A stretch of DNA of 11,319 bases from Candidatus Aquidulcis sp. (GTDB lineage Bacteria; Chloroflexota; Anaerolineae; Anaerolineales; E44-bin32). Made by a program: the position numbers and the translations under genes. Numbering within the stretch: position 1 is the stretch's first letter; each line of letters starts with the position of its first letter. Positions 1 through 5,073 of this stretch are shown here, in pieces. Where the stretch lies: assembly GCA_020723365.1 (NCBI GenBank), contig DYJB01000019.1, forward strand, positions 9,365 to 20,683, given 5' to 3'. The notes below the pieces were generated by a model. The model saw only the letters and a program-made list of their open reading frames with translations. It was not told where the DNA came from and ran no database searches.

Positions 1-286
1 CCAGCAGCGTCACCAGCGCCACGACCATGGTGTTGACGGTGTCGCACGCCAGCATGATGCGGAAGCGCGGCAGGCGGTCGACCGCCACGCCGCCCACCAG
101 CAGGAAGATGAGCATCGGGACGAGGCTGAAGACGGCCAGGGCGCCCATCGCCGCGGCCGAACCGGTCGCTTCCAGGATCCACCAGGAAAGCGCGATCCGG
201 TAGAGGCTGTCGCCCAGGCGCGAGATGGTCTGCCCGGACCACAACAGCGTGAAGAGTCGATTGCGGAAGGCGCGCAGGAAGGACAT
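1..286 (-). CDS. MFS permease, N-terminal part (truncated by window edge)
   Basis: This is the first 95 codons of a major facilitator superfamily permease that runs off the left edge. The protein begins MSFLRAFRNRLFTLLWSGQT and continues with a hydrophobic helix (residues about 29-60), then a second helix ending in a GGVAVDRLPR motif. That is the loop 2-3 signature (G-x-x-x-D-R-x-x-R) of MFS_3/EntS-like exporters, so it probably sits in the inner membrane and exports a small molecule; the substrate cannot be told. The ATG at 286 is chosen because the hydrophobic N-terminus starts right after it and a TACAAT box lies exactly 7 nt upstream, as in a leaderless transcript. No Shine-Dalgarno sequence is visible. 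It is divergent from the histidine kinase gene at 357. I am sure of the family and unsure of the substrate. Confidence 0.85.
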   Translation of the reverse strand, partial: MSFLRAFRNRLFTLLWSGQTISRLGDSLYRIALSWWILEATGSAAAMGALAVFSLVPMLIFLLVGGVAVDRLPRFRIMLACDTVNTMVVALVTLL

Positions 287-299
287 GGGCCGGATTGTA
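287..299 (-). promoter_or_regulatory. Putative leaderless promoter -10 box for the MFS permease
   Basis: The minus strand reads TACAAT (complement of 294-299), then 7 nt, then the ATG at 286. Transcription would start at or next to the A of the start codon. I see no convincing -35 hexamer at 16-19 nt spacing. It mirrors the arrangement in front of the divergent kinase gene. Confidence 0.45.
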
Positions 300-343
300 C
301 TTCCGCTCGGCGCGATCACGGGCAGCGGCGCGGGCGGCTGCGG

Positions 344-356
344 TAGAATAGCGCAG
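344..356 (+). promoter_or_regulatory. Putative leaderless promoter -10 box for the histidine kinase
   Basis: TAGAAT at 344-349 is followed by exactly 7 nt and then GTG at 357. No Shine-Dalgarno sequence precedes this GTG, which fits a leaderless mRNA. No clear -35 hexamer is present. This box is the main reason for preferring 357 over the ATG at 225, which lies inside the divergent MFS gene. Confidence 0.45.
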
Positions 357-2090
357 GTGGTGAGGTCCGTGTCCAGCCAGTACCCGATCGAAGACAGCAG
401 CCTGACCGCGCTCCCGCCGGCCTCCGACTCGGAAGCCATGATGCGCGCCCTGCATCGCGCAACGCTGAGCCTGTACTCAGACCTGTCGCTGGACGGCGTC
501 CTGCAGCGCATCACCCAGGCGGCGAAGGACCTGGCGGGGGCGCGCTACGCCGCGCTGGGCGTGCCGGATTCGTCCGGGGGTCTGCAGGCCTTTGTCGCCC
601 TGGGCATGTCGGTCGAAGAGATGGCGCGCATCGAGAGCCAGCCGGTGGGCAAGGGCCTGCTGGGAGAGATGCTGCGCTCGGGTGAGTCGGTGCGGCTGCG
701 GGACCTGCGCGCCCACCCGAAGGCCGCCGGCTTCCCGCCCGGGCATCCGCAGATGTCCTCCTTCCTGGGCGTGCCGATCGCCGCCTACGGCAAGCCGCTG
801 GGCCAGATCTACCTGACCGACAAGAAGAACGCCGCCGAGTTCTCGACCGAAGACCAGCGGCTGATCGAGATGCTCGCCGCCCATGCCGCGGCGGCCATCG
901 AGAACGCCTTTCTCTACAAGCAGGTGCGCAGCAGCGAGGGCGAGCTCAGCCAGCGCAACGATGAGCTCGAGCTCTTCAACTCGCTGGCGACAGCGGTCAG
1001 CTCGGCCATGGAGCTCGAGCCGCTCCTGGAGAGCATGCTCGAGCGTGTCATGGGCCTGTTCGGAGCCGAGGCCGGCGAGGTCTTCGTCATGGAGGAGGAC
1101 GAGAGCTTCTACCACCTCGCCGTCCACCGGGGGCGCCACCAGGCCAGCTTCTGGGAACGCGACCATTTCCGCTACGGCGAAGGATTCGTGGGGGCGGTGG
1201 CGTCCTCCGGCAAAGTGGCCTGGAGCCACGATCCCGGATTGGATCCCCTGTACCACGGCGAGGACGGCATCGGCACGCTGGCGGGCGTGCCGTTGGCGGC
1301 GCGGGGACGGGTGGTGGGTGTGATGACGATGGCCTTCCACGGCCAGCGCACCATCAGCCAGCGCGAGGCCGGTCAGCTGGAGGCCATGGGCGCCGGCGTC
1401 GGCGTGGCGGTCGAGAATGCCCGCCTCTACCGTCACGCCCGGCGGGTAGCGGTGCTGGAAGAGCGCGAACGGATCGGCATGTGCCTGCACGACGGCATCA
1501 TCCAGTCGATCTACGCCGTCGGCCTGACGCTGGACTACACCCGCCTGCTGATGCGCGAGTCGGCCGAGAAAGCCGGCGTCCGGCTGGAACAAGCCATCGA
1601 CGGATTGAACGCCATCATCCGCGACATCCGCTCCTACATCCTCGACCTGCAGCCCAGCCGCATTTCCACCGACAACCTGGTCGAGGCGCTCACCCGGCTG
1701 GTGCGCGAGTTCAAGGCCAACACCCTGGTGGAGGCCGAACTTCAGGTTGACTCAGCCGCGCTGCTCGACCTGGATCGCGCCGAGCGCACAGCGCTGTTCC
1801 TGATCACGCAGGAGGCGCTGGCGAACACGGCCAAGCATGCCCAGGCAAGCCGCGTCCTGGTCAGCCTGCGCCTCGGCAGTCACGGCATCATGCTGCAGAT
1901 CATCGACAATGGGCGCGGCTTCGCCGCCGAATCGTCCGCCGGGCCGCTGGGCCACGGGCTCTCGAACATGCGTGATCGAGCGCGCAATGTCGGCGGCAAC
2001 CTGAACCTGGTCTCCAGCCCGGGGGAGGGGACGACCATCACGGTGGGGCTGCCGGGACGCCGTCAGAGCGCCCCTGCCGCCCCGGCCTGA
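357..2090 (+). CDS. GAF-GAF sensor histidine kinase, NarL/DevS type (HisKA_3)
   Basis: This is a soluble two-component sensor kinase of 577 aa with no membrane segment. Two GAF domains (about residues 44-186 and 206-361) precede a HisKA_3 dimerisation domain (about 363-436). That domain carries the H-box ERERIGMCLHDGIIQS, with phospho-acceptor His378. A HATPase_c domain follows (about 481-568), with N-box QEALANTAKHA (Asn490), G1 box DNGRGF (Asp517) and G2 box GHGLSNMRDRA. GAF1 carries HPKAAGFPPGHPQMSSFLGV, which resembles the DevS/DosT haem-GAF region, and His130 is a candidate ligand; haem binding is inference. The GTG at 357 is preferred because of the -10 box 7 nt upstream. GTG 360, GTG 369 and ATG 438 are alternatives. 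An ATG at 225 keeps the frame open but lies inside the divergent gene. A stand-alone receiver gene follows closely and is a plausible partner, although its own phosphosite is altered. Confidence 0.93.
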   Translation: MVRSVSSQYPIEDSSLTALPPASDSEAMMRALHRATLSLYSDLSLDGVLQRITQAAKDLAGARYAALGVPDSSGGLQAFVALGMSVEEMARIESQPVGKGLLGEMLRSGESVRLRDLRAHPKAAGFPPGHPQMSSFLGVPIAAYGKPLGQIYLTDKKNAAEFSTEDQRLIEMLAAHAAAAIENAFLYKQVRSSEGELSQRNDELELFNSLATAVSSAMELEPLLESMLERVMGLFGAEAGEVFVMEEDESFYHLAVHRGRHQASFWERDHFRYGEGFVGAVASSGKVAWSHDPGLDPLYHGEDGIGTLAGVPLAARGRVVGVMTMAFHGQRTISQREAGQLEAMGAGVGVAVENARLYRHARRVAVLEERERIGMCLHDGIIQSIYAVGLTLDYTRLLMRESAEKAGVRLEQAIDGLNAIIRDIRSYILDLQPSRISTDNLVEALTRLVREFKANTLVEAELQVDSAALLDLDRAERTALFLITQEALANTAKHAQASRVLVSLRLGSHGIMLQIIDNGRGFAAESSAGPLGHGLSNMRDRARNVGGNLNLVSSPGEGTTITVGLPGRRQSAPAAPA

Positions 2091-2145
2091 CATTCGCGGG
2101 GCCGTGCGGGATGGAGGTCACTGGAGGCCTCCGAACGACGGTCCC

Positions 2146-2168
2146 TATACTGATGAACTCTCCGAGGA
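2146..2168 (+). promoter_or_regulatory. Possible internal -10 box and RBS for the receiver gene
   Basis: TATACT at 2146-2151 would start transcription near 2158. GAGGA at 2164-2168 is then 11 nt before the GTG at 2180. No good -35 is seen. If used, this promoter excludes the in-frame ATGs at 2111 and 2153 as starts, since both lie upstream of the predicted transcript end. Confidence 0.3.
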
Positions 2169-2179
2169 CTCGACAGGCT

Positions 2180-2551
2180 GTGGTTCGGGCGAGGGTGTAC
2201 ATCGTCGACGAGCACGATCCCGTGCGATTGGCCCTGGCCGATCGCCTGGGGCGCGCCGCCGGCATCAAGATCCTGGGCCACAGCGGAAACGCCGACGAAG
2301 CTCTGAGCGATATCCGCCGCGGGCAGCCGGACGTGGTTTTGATCGAGGTCAAGCGCAGCGATGGCCTGGGCCTGGAAGTGCTGCGCCAGGTGGCGGAGGT
2401 TCCCAATCCGCCCAAGCTGCTTGTGCTCACCTCCTACCCTTCGGAGTGGGAAGCGGAGGCGGCCACGCGCGCCGGGGCGCACTCCTACCTGCTCAAGGAC
2501 ATCGATCCCGAGGAACTGATCCGCCAGATCACCGAGTACGCCGGAAGCTGA
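2180..2551 (+). CDS. Stand-alone pseudo-receiver (phospho-acceptor Asp replaced by Glu)
   Basis: This is a CheY-like receiver of 123 aa with no output domain. The fold signature is complete: ARVYIVDEHDP (acidic pair Asp10/Glu11), VLTSY (Thr84) and YLLKD (Lys106). The phosphorylation strand, however, reads DVVLIEVKRSDGLGLEVLRQ. Aligned without gaps to NarL-type receivers, the acceptor Asp becomes Glu56 and the usual MxP becomes KRS. The protein should not accept phosphate at the normal site and may mimic the phosphorylated state. It lies just downstream of the kinase gene, 89 nt after its stop, so the two are probably linked in function. Sequence similarity is to NarL-type receivers, but the DNA-binding HTH domain is absent: a hairpin and a convergent gene follow at once. 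The start is uncertain. GTG 2180 gives a normal receiver N-terminus with GAGGA 11 nt upstream; ATG 2153 and ATG 2111 are in frame. Confidence 0.87.
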   Translation: MVRARVYIVDEHDPVRLALADRLGRAAGIKILGHSGNADEALSDIRRGQPDVVLIEVKRSDGLGLEVLRQVAEVPNPPKLLVLTSYPSEWEAEAATRAGAHSYLLKDIDPEELIRQITEYAGS

Positions 2552-2577
2552 GTTGGCGCTCTGCAGGTTCGACGCGA

Positions 2578-2601
2578 CGAAGTCCCCGCAAGGGGACTTC
2601 G
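2578..2601 (+). terminator. Perfect 10-bp hairpin with GCAA tetraloop, 3' of the receiver gene
   Basis: CGAAGTCCCC and GGGGACTTCG flank a GCAA loop of the stable GNRA type. It lies 26 nt after the receiver stop and between two convergent genes. There is no real T-run on either side (only AGTTT on the plus strand), so it may be a weak or bidirectional terminator or an mRNA 3' end stabiliser. Confidence 0.55.
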
Positions 2602-2627
2602 AGTTTCCGGGGAGGACCGGCTGAGAG

Positions 2628-2825
2628 CTAGGAGCGCAGGTAGTCGGTGCGGAAGATGAAATCGAGCCAGATGAAGGCCAGCGCGCCCATGGCCAGGAAG
2701 ACGAGCAGGGCATTGCCGGGTGCGAACTTGTCGAGGGTCGTGTCGAACAGCCGCAGCGCGGCCAGCACGCATACGGCCCCGAAGCCGGACGAGATCACCC
2801 ACACCACGACGCGTCGCGCAGCCAT
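2628..2825 (-). CDS. Small two-helix membrane protein, 65 aa
   Basis: I do not recognise this protein. It begins MAARRVVVWVISSGFGAVCV, has a first transmembrane helix at about residues 6-25, a polar linker around RLFDTTLDKFAPGN, and a second helix at about residues 38-57 (ALLVFLAMGALAFIWLDFIF), and ends RTDYLRS. A positively charged N-terminus and C-terminus suggest both ends are cytoplasmic. The coding status is supported by a good Shine-Dalgarno (GAGGGAGA, about 6 nt upstream of the ATG) and a full sigma70-like promoter upstream. It is convergent with the receiver gene and divergent from the small basic protein gene. A role cannot be inferred. Confidence 0.72.
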   Translation of the reverse strand: MAARRVVVWVISSGFGAVCVLAALRLFDTTLDKFAPGNALLVFLAMGALAFIWLDFIFRTDYLRS

Positions 2826-2853
2826 CCTGTCTCCCTCACGATAAGAGCATATT

Positions 2854-2889
2854 GGTCCGAATTCTATCCCTGCCTGACGCAGGCGTCAA
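2854..2889 (-). promoter_or_regulatory. Sigma70-type promoter for the 65-aa membrane protein
   Basis: On the minus strand TTGACG (complement of 2884-2889) and TAGAAT (complement of 2861-2866) are separated by exactly 17 nt. Transcription should start near 2854, giving a leader of about 29 nt that contains the Shine-Dalgarno sequence. It lies back to back with the promoter at 2955. Confidence 0.75.
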
Positions 2890-2954
2890 GGAGCGGGGCG
2901 CCTCACCGGGGGCAGCCGGAGGGCGTGATCCGGCTCGACAGGAGTCGGTGCGGG

Positions 2955-2990
2955 TTGAGGGCTGTCCCGCTTTCCGTTATAGTAGGCGCT
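2955..2990 (+). promoter_or_regulatory. Sigma70-type promoter for the small basic protein
   Basis: TTGAGG (2955-2960) and TATAGT (2978-2983) are separated by 17 nt. The predicted transcription start near 2990 is immediately followed by the strong Shine-Dalgarno sequence GAGGGAGGT (2992-3000), leaving a leader of under 20 nt. Confidence 0.72.
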
Positions 2991-3006
2991 CGAGGGAGGT
3001 GGTGCC

Positions 3007-3174
3007 ATGCCGATGACTGCCAAGCAGAAGCTGATGGAGCGCCGCCGGCGCCGCACGATCAAGCTCCGGGCGCTCAAGGCGAAGTACAAGGCGACGCAGG
3101 ACAGCAAGGTGCGCGAGCGCCTGCTGGCCAAGATGCGCAAGCTGAGCCCGTTCGAGACGGTGGCCAAGAAGTAG
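3007..3174 (+). CDS. Very basic small protein, 55 aa (DUF6800-like)
   Basis: This gene encodes a 55-aa protein beginning MPMTAKQKLMERRRRRTIK and ending SPFETVAKK. About two fifths of residues are Lys or Arg, Cys is absent, and the sequence reads as one or two continuous charged helices. Such a protein could bind nucleic acid or the ribosome, but that is inference from charge only. It resembles from memory small DUF6800-type proteins (basic N-terminus, a KLRALKAKY-like helix, then a K(I/M)R(K)LSP(F/W) end); this was not checked. Evidence that it is real: a TTGAGG-17-TATAGT promoter, a GAGGGAGGT ribosome-binding site 6 nt before the ATG, and a strong Rho-independent terminator 20 nt after the stop. 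It is thus a compact single-gene transcription unit, and its strong signals suggest high expression. Confidence 0.78.
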   Translation: MPMTAKQKLMERRRRRTIKLRALKAKYKATQDSKVRERLLAKMRKLSPFETVAKK

Positions 3175-3194
3175 CCGGGACCCGGCCGGACGTC

Positions 3195-3235
3195 GGGGCC
3201 GCCTGACCCACTGGGTTAGGCGGCCCCGTTTGTTT
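3195..3235 (+). terminator. Strong Rho-independent terminator
   Basis: GGGGCCGCCT (3195-3204) pairs with AGGCGGCCCC (3218-3227), extended inward by GACCC/GGGTT with one G-U pair around a 3-nt ACT loop. GTTTGTTT follows at 3228-3235. It ends the small basic protein transcript and also separates it from the convergent response regulator at 3256. Confidence 0.88.
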
Positions 3236-3255
3236 CCCGGGCTTTGCGGCCGGGG

Positions 3256-3639
3256 CTAGTTGCAGGCCACCAACGGTGCCCCTGCCACCGCACCCACCTT
3301 GGCCCGCAGTTCGCTGGCCGAGAAGGGCTTGACCAGGTAGTCGTCCGCGCCCGCCCGGCGTGCGCGTTCGATATCCTCCGCCGTCGCCTTGGCCGAGACG
3401 ATGATCACGCGCACCTGCGACCACTCGCGATCGGCTCGCAGCCGGTGGACGAGGTTTAAACCATCCAGATCCGGCATCATCTGATCGGTCAGGATAACGG
3501 CCGGCTTCTCGACCTGCAGCGTGGCGATCGCCTCCTTGACGCTGCCCGCCACCAGCACGCGGTGGCCGGCGGCCGTCAGGATGTCGGCCACAACCTCGCG
3601 GAACAGGGGCTCGTCATCCACCACCAGGATCGTGGGCAT
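3256..3639 (-). CDS. Single-domain response regulator (CheY-like)
   Basis: This is a 127-aa stand-alone receiver with all canonical residues. These are the acidic pocket VVDDEP (Asp8, Asp9), phospho-acceptor Asp52 in ILTDQMMPDLDG, Ser82 in IIVSAK, and Lys104 in YLVKPF. No output domain follows, so it probably acts by protein contact or as a phosphorelay intermediate. The VKPFSASELRAKV end is typical of receivers from hybrid-kinase and phosphorelay systems. The ATG at 3639 is chosen because the protein then begins MPTILVVDDEP and GGAGG lies about 9 nt upstream. Upstream in-frame ATGs at 3657 and 3690 add a non-conserved tail, and the one at 3690 overlaps a TACAAT promoter box. No kinase gene is adjacent; the nearest is the GAF kinase at 357-2090, which has its own receiver neighbour. 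Confidence 0.93.
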   Translation of the reverse strand: MPTILVVDDEPLFREVVADILTAAGHRVLVAGSVKEAIATLQVEKPAVILTDQMMPDLDGLNLVHRLRADREWSQVRVIIVSAKATAEDIERARRAGADDYLVKPFSASELRAKVGAVAGAPLVACN

Positions 3640-3681
3640 ACGCAAGGGCCTCCGCATCGGCGCGGCAGGAGAGGACCGACA

Positions 3682-3694
3682 CGACCCCATTGTA
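3682..3694 (-). promoter_or_regulatory. Putative -10 box for the response regulator
   Basis: The minus strand reads TACAAT (complement of 3689-3694), which would place the transcript start near 3682 and give a leader of about 43 nt containing the GGAGG site. No good -35 is present at 17-18 nt. Confidence 0.4.
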
Positions 3695-3774
3695 GGGCCC
3701 CCGCCTTGCCCCGGCCTTTCGCCATGCAGGGGTCACATTACAGGGGACTTGCGGATTGACGCCTCAGGGGGGCA

Positions 3775-3793
3775 GGTCACGCGGGCCGTGACC
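3775..3793. repeat. Inverted repeat GGTCACG-N5-CGTGACC
   Basis: Perfect 7-bp arms lie either side of CGGGC, between the stop of the peroxiredoxin-like gene (3884) and the promoter of the response regulator. It could be an operator for the regulator gene or a terminator-like hairpin for the upstream gene. There is no T-run. The function is not resolved. Confidence 0.35.
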
Positions 3794-3883
3794 GCCAGGG
3801 TGGCACCGGGCGCGGCGCGCAGTGCCTTGCCTTCGAAGGGCCCCCGCCCAGTGCCTGCCCAGCCGACGTGCCCGGCTGCAGGC

Positions 3884-4366
3884 CTATCCGGCCTGCGCAG
3901 GCACTGCGAGCGAGTCCAGCACTTCGAAGAGCTCGGCGTTGGACGGGATGTCCTCCATGCTGTGCCCGTAGTGGATGAAGCGCGCCGTGCCCTGGCGGTC
4001 GACTACGACCTGCGCCGGCATTCGCCCCAGCCTGAACAGGTTGACCTCCTGCCCAAACTGCTTCAGCACGCCATGCCGCGGATCCGGCAGCCCGATGAAG
4101 GGAAGGTCGTTCTCCTGGAAGTAGCGGGCAAAGGCCTCCGCCTCCTCCGGCCCGACCACCACGATTTGGGCGCCTCGCTTCACGAACTCGTCATACTCGT
4201 GGCGCAACTGCGCCATGTGCCGGCGGCAGAACGGTCAGGTGAAGCCGCGGTTGAACACCAGGACGACCGCCGACTGGCCGCGGAAATCGGACAGCCGCAC
4301 CATCTTGCCCCGGAAGTCCGCCAGGCTGAAGTCCGGCGCCGGCGTGTTGATCTCGACCTTCGGCAT
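3884..4366 (-). CDS. Peroxiredoxin-like selenoprotein (UxxC; in-frame TGA at codon 44)
   Basis: This is a 160-aa AhpC/TSA-superfamily protein, read through a single in-frame TGA at 4235-4237. The N-terminal half has the thioredoxin-fold start PAPDFSLADFRGKMVRLSDF, then VVLVFNRGFT, then TGA, then PFCRRHMAQLRHEYDEF. Cys-type relatives have a CPxC motif here, so the product is read as U44-P-F-C47, a UxxC redox pair. No other Cys is present. The C-terminal half keeps the family pattern IVVVGPEEAEAFARYF, LPFIGLPDP and PAQVVVDRQGTARFIHYG. Expected role: thiol-dependent reduction of peroxides or disulfides in the cytoplasm. The ATG at 4366 has a strong SD (GGAGGAGA). The hairpin at 4200-4215 is a candidate SECIS. 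A fragment starting at ATG 4216 would lack the redox motif. Alternatives are a nonsense mutation or sequencing error at this one codon. The selenium machinery (selA, selB, selC, selD) is not in the window. Confidence 0.82.
4200..4215 (-). promoter_or_regulatory. Candidate bacterial SECIS hairpin
   Basis: On the minus-strand mRNA, UGGCGC-AGUU-GCGCCA forms a perfect 6-bp stem and tetraloop within the coding sequence. The loop begins 25 nt after the UGA at 4235-4237, inside the 16-37 nt range used for bacterial SECIS models. It has a G at the second loop position, as that model requires. The Sec reading of codon 44 gives this hairpin its meaning; a GC-rich sequence can also form such a stem by chance. 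Confidence 0.6.
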
Positions 4367-4442
4367 CAGGTTCTCCTCCAAGCGAGCGGCATCCCCGCCG
4401 GGCGCGGCCCTCGCGGCTCATCGCCGGGCCCGCTTCACGCGT

Positions 4443-4826
4443 CTACACCCAGCCGTTCTTCTTGTACAGCTTGAACCCCGCTTCCAGCGCCCGCTTGACC
4501 TGCGCCAGCAGGCGGGCATCCAACGTCTTGATATGGAAGCACGACTTGCCCTTGAGCAGCGCCAGCAGTTCCGGCGGGAAAAGCCTCTTCATCTCCGGAG
4601 TGGTGTAGACCGGCATGTAGTACAGGCCGACGTACGTCTTCTGGATGATCACACCGGCGAAGTAGACCTCGGTGCGTTTGCGGCCGTCGATCACAACGTC
4701 CTTGTTGGACCACAGGTCGTACCGTCCGGCCTTGTCCACCTTGGGCACCAACGGCGGCTGGTAGCGCCGGAGCAGCCCGCGCAGCGCCTGGAAGGTCGCC
4801 TTCAACTCGGAAGGACTTGGGGGCAT
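4443..4826 (-). CDS. DUF1801-like conserved hypothetical protein
   Basis: This is a 127-aa soluble protein beginning MPPSPSELKATFQALRGLLR. The centre reads YFAGVIIQKTYVGLYYMPVY, then LALLKGKSCFHIKTLD, and it ends with a helix AQVKRALEAGFKLYKKNGWV. The order (helix, substrate-pocket-like strand with YVGLYYMPVY, GKSCFHIK, terminal helix) resembles YdhG/DUF1801 proteins, which have no established enzyme activity. This assignment is from memory and is tentative. The ATG at 4826 is chosen because AGGAGG sits 6 nt upstream; a longer in-frame start at 4892 has no such site. It is 76 nt upstream of the peroxiredoxin-like gene on the same strand and may be cotranscribed with it. Confidence 0.82.
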   Translation of the reverse strand: MPPSPSELKATFQALRGLLRRYQPPLVPKVDKAGRYDLWSNKDVVIDGRKRTEVYFAGVIIQKTYVGLYYMPVYTTPEMKRLFPPELLALLKGKSCFHIKTLDARLLAQVKRALEAGFKLYKKNGWV

Positions 4827-5023
4827 GCGCTTCCTCCTGCGATTCCCGGCGGCGACAGGAGCTAGCCCCTTCGCCGATTGTCTGGCGCCCATGTCGTCCC
4901 ACGCGCTCGGTGGGAGCCCATCCGACGCTCATGTGCGGCCCCGCCCCACCCAGGACCCGTCGATGGCCAGGCCGTCGTCCACCGCGCCCCCTCGAGGTGC
5001 GGGGCATCGCTCCCGGCCGGCGG

Positions 5024-5048
5024 GGGAGATTCACTCCCTGCGCAGGGA
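5024..5048. repeat. Overlapping palindromes upstream of the DUF1801-like gene
   Basis: A perfect 14-bp palindrome TCCCTGCGCAGGGA lies at 5035-5048. A competing 5-bp hairpin GGGAG-ATTCA-CTCCC lies at 5024-5038 and shares its arm. Both fall in the 247-nt gap between the DUF4013-like gene (stop 5074) and the DUF1801-like gene (start 4826). They could form a binding site or a weak terminator; I see no T-run. Nothing else in this gap is recognisable. Confidence 0.3.
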
Positions 5049-5073
5049 TGGCCGTGTCGGTCGGCGCCCCGCT

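Noticed and set aside
225..356. ATG 225 as start of the histidine kinase
   Set aside because: The extra 44 residues are antisense to the divergent MFS gene and have no family similarity; the -10 box at 344-349 lies inside this stretch.
477..1592. A 371-aa minus-strand open frame inside the kinase gene
   Set aside because: Its His- and Gln-rich product is the typical opposite-strand shadow of a GC-rich gene; the kinase on the plus strand has clear domains.
3878..3896. GCAGGCC-N5-GGCCTGC hairpin over the stop codon of the peroxiredoxin-like gene
   Set aside because: It has a short 7-bp stem with no T-run and is built partly from codons for the C-terminal residues; too weak to call a terminator in GC-rich DNA.
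3884..4216. A 110-aa reading frame starting at ATG 4216 as a complete gene
   Set aside because: It lacks the N-terminal part and the redox motif of the peroxiredoxin fold, and has no ribosome-binding site. The missing part lies in the same frame directly upstream, past the TGA.
4235..4237. The TGA as a simple nonsense mutation or sequencing error
   Set aside because: Not excluded, but less likely: it hits exactly the expected first Cys of the motif, no other lesion is present, and a SECIS-like hairpin follows.
3521..4474. A 317-aa plus-strand open frame over the response regulator and peroxiredoxin-like genes
   Set aside because: It spans two recognisable minus-strand genes and the gap between them, with no recognisable domain or ribosome-binding site.
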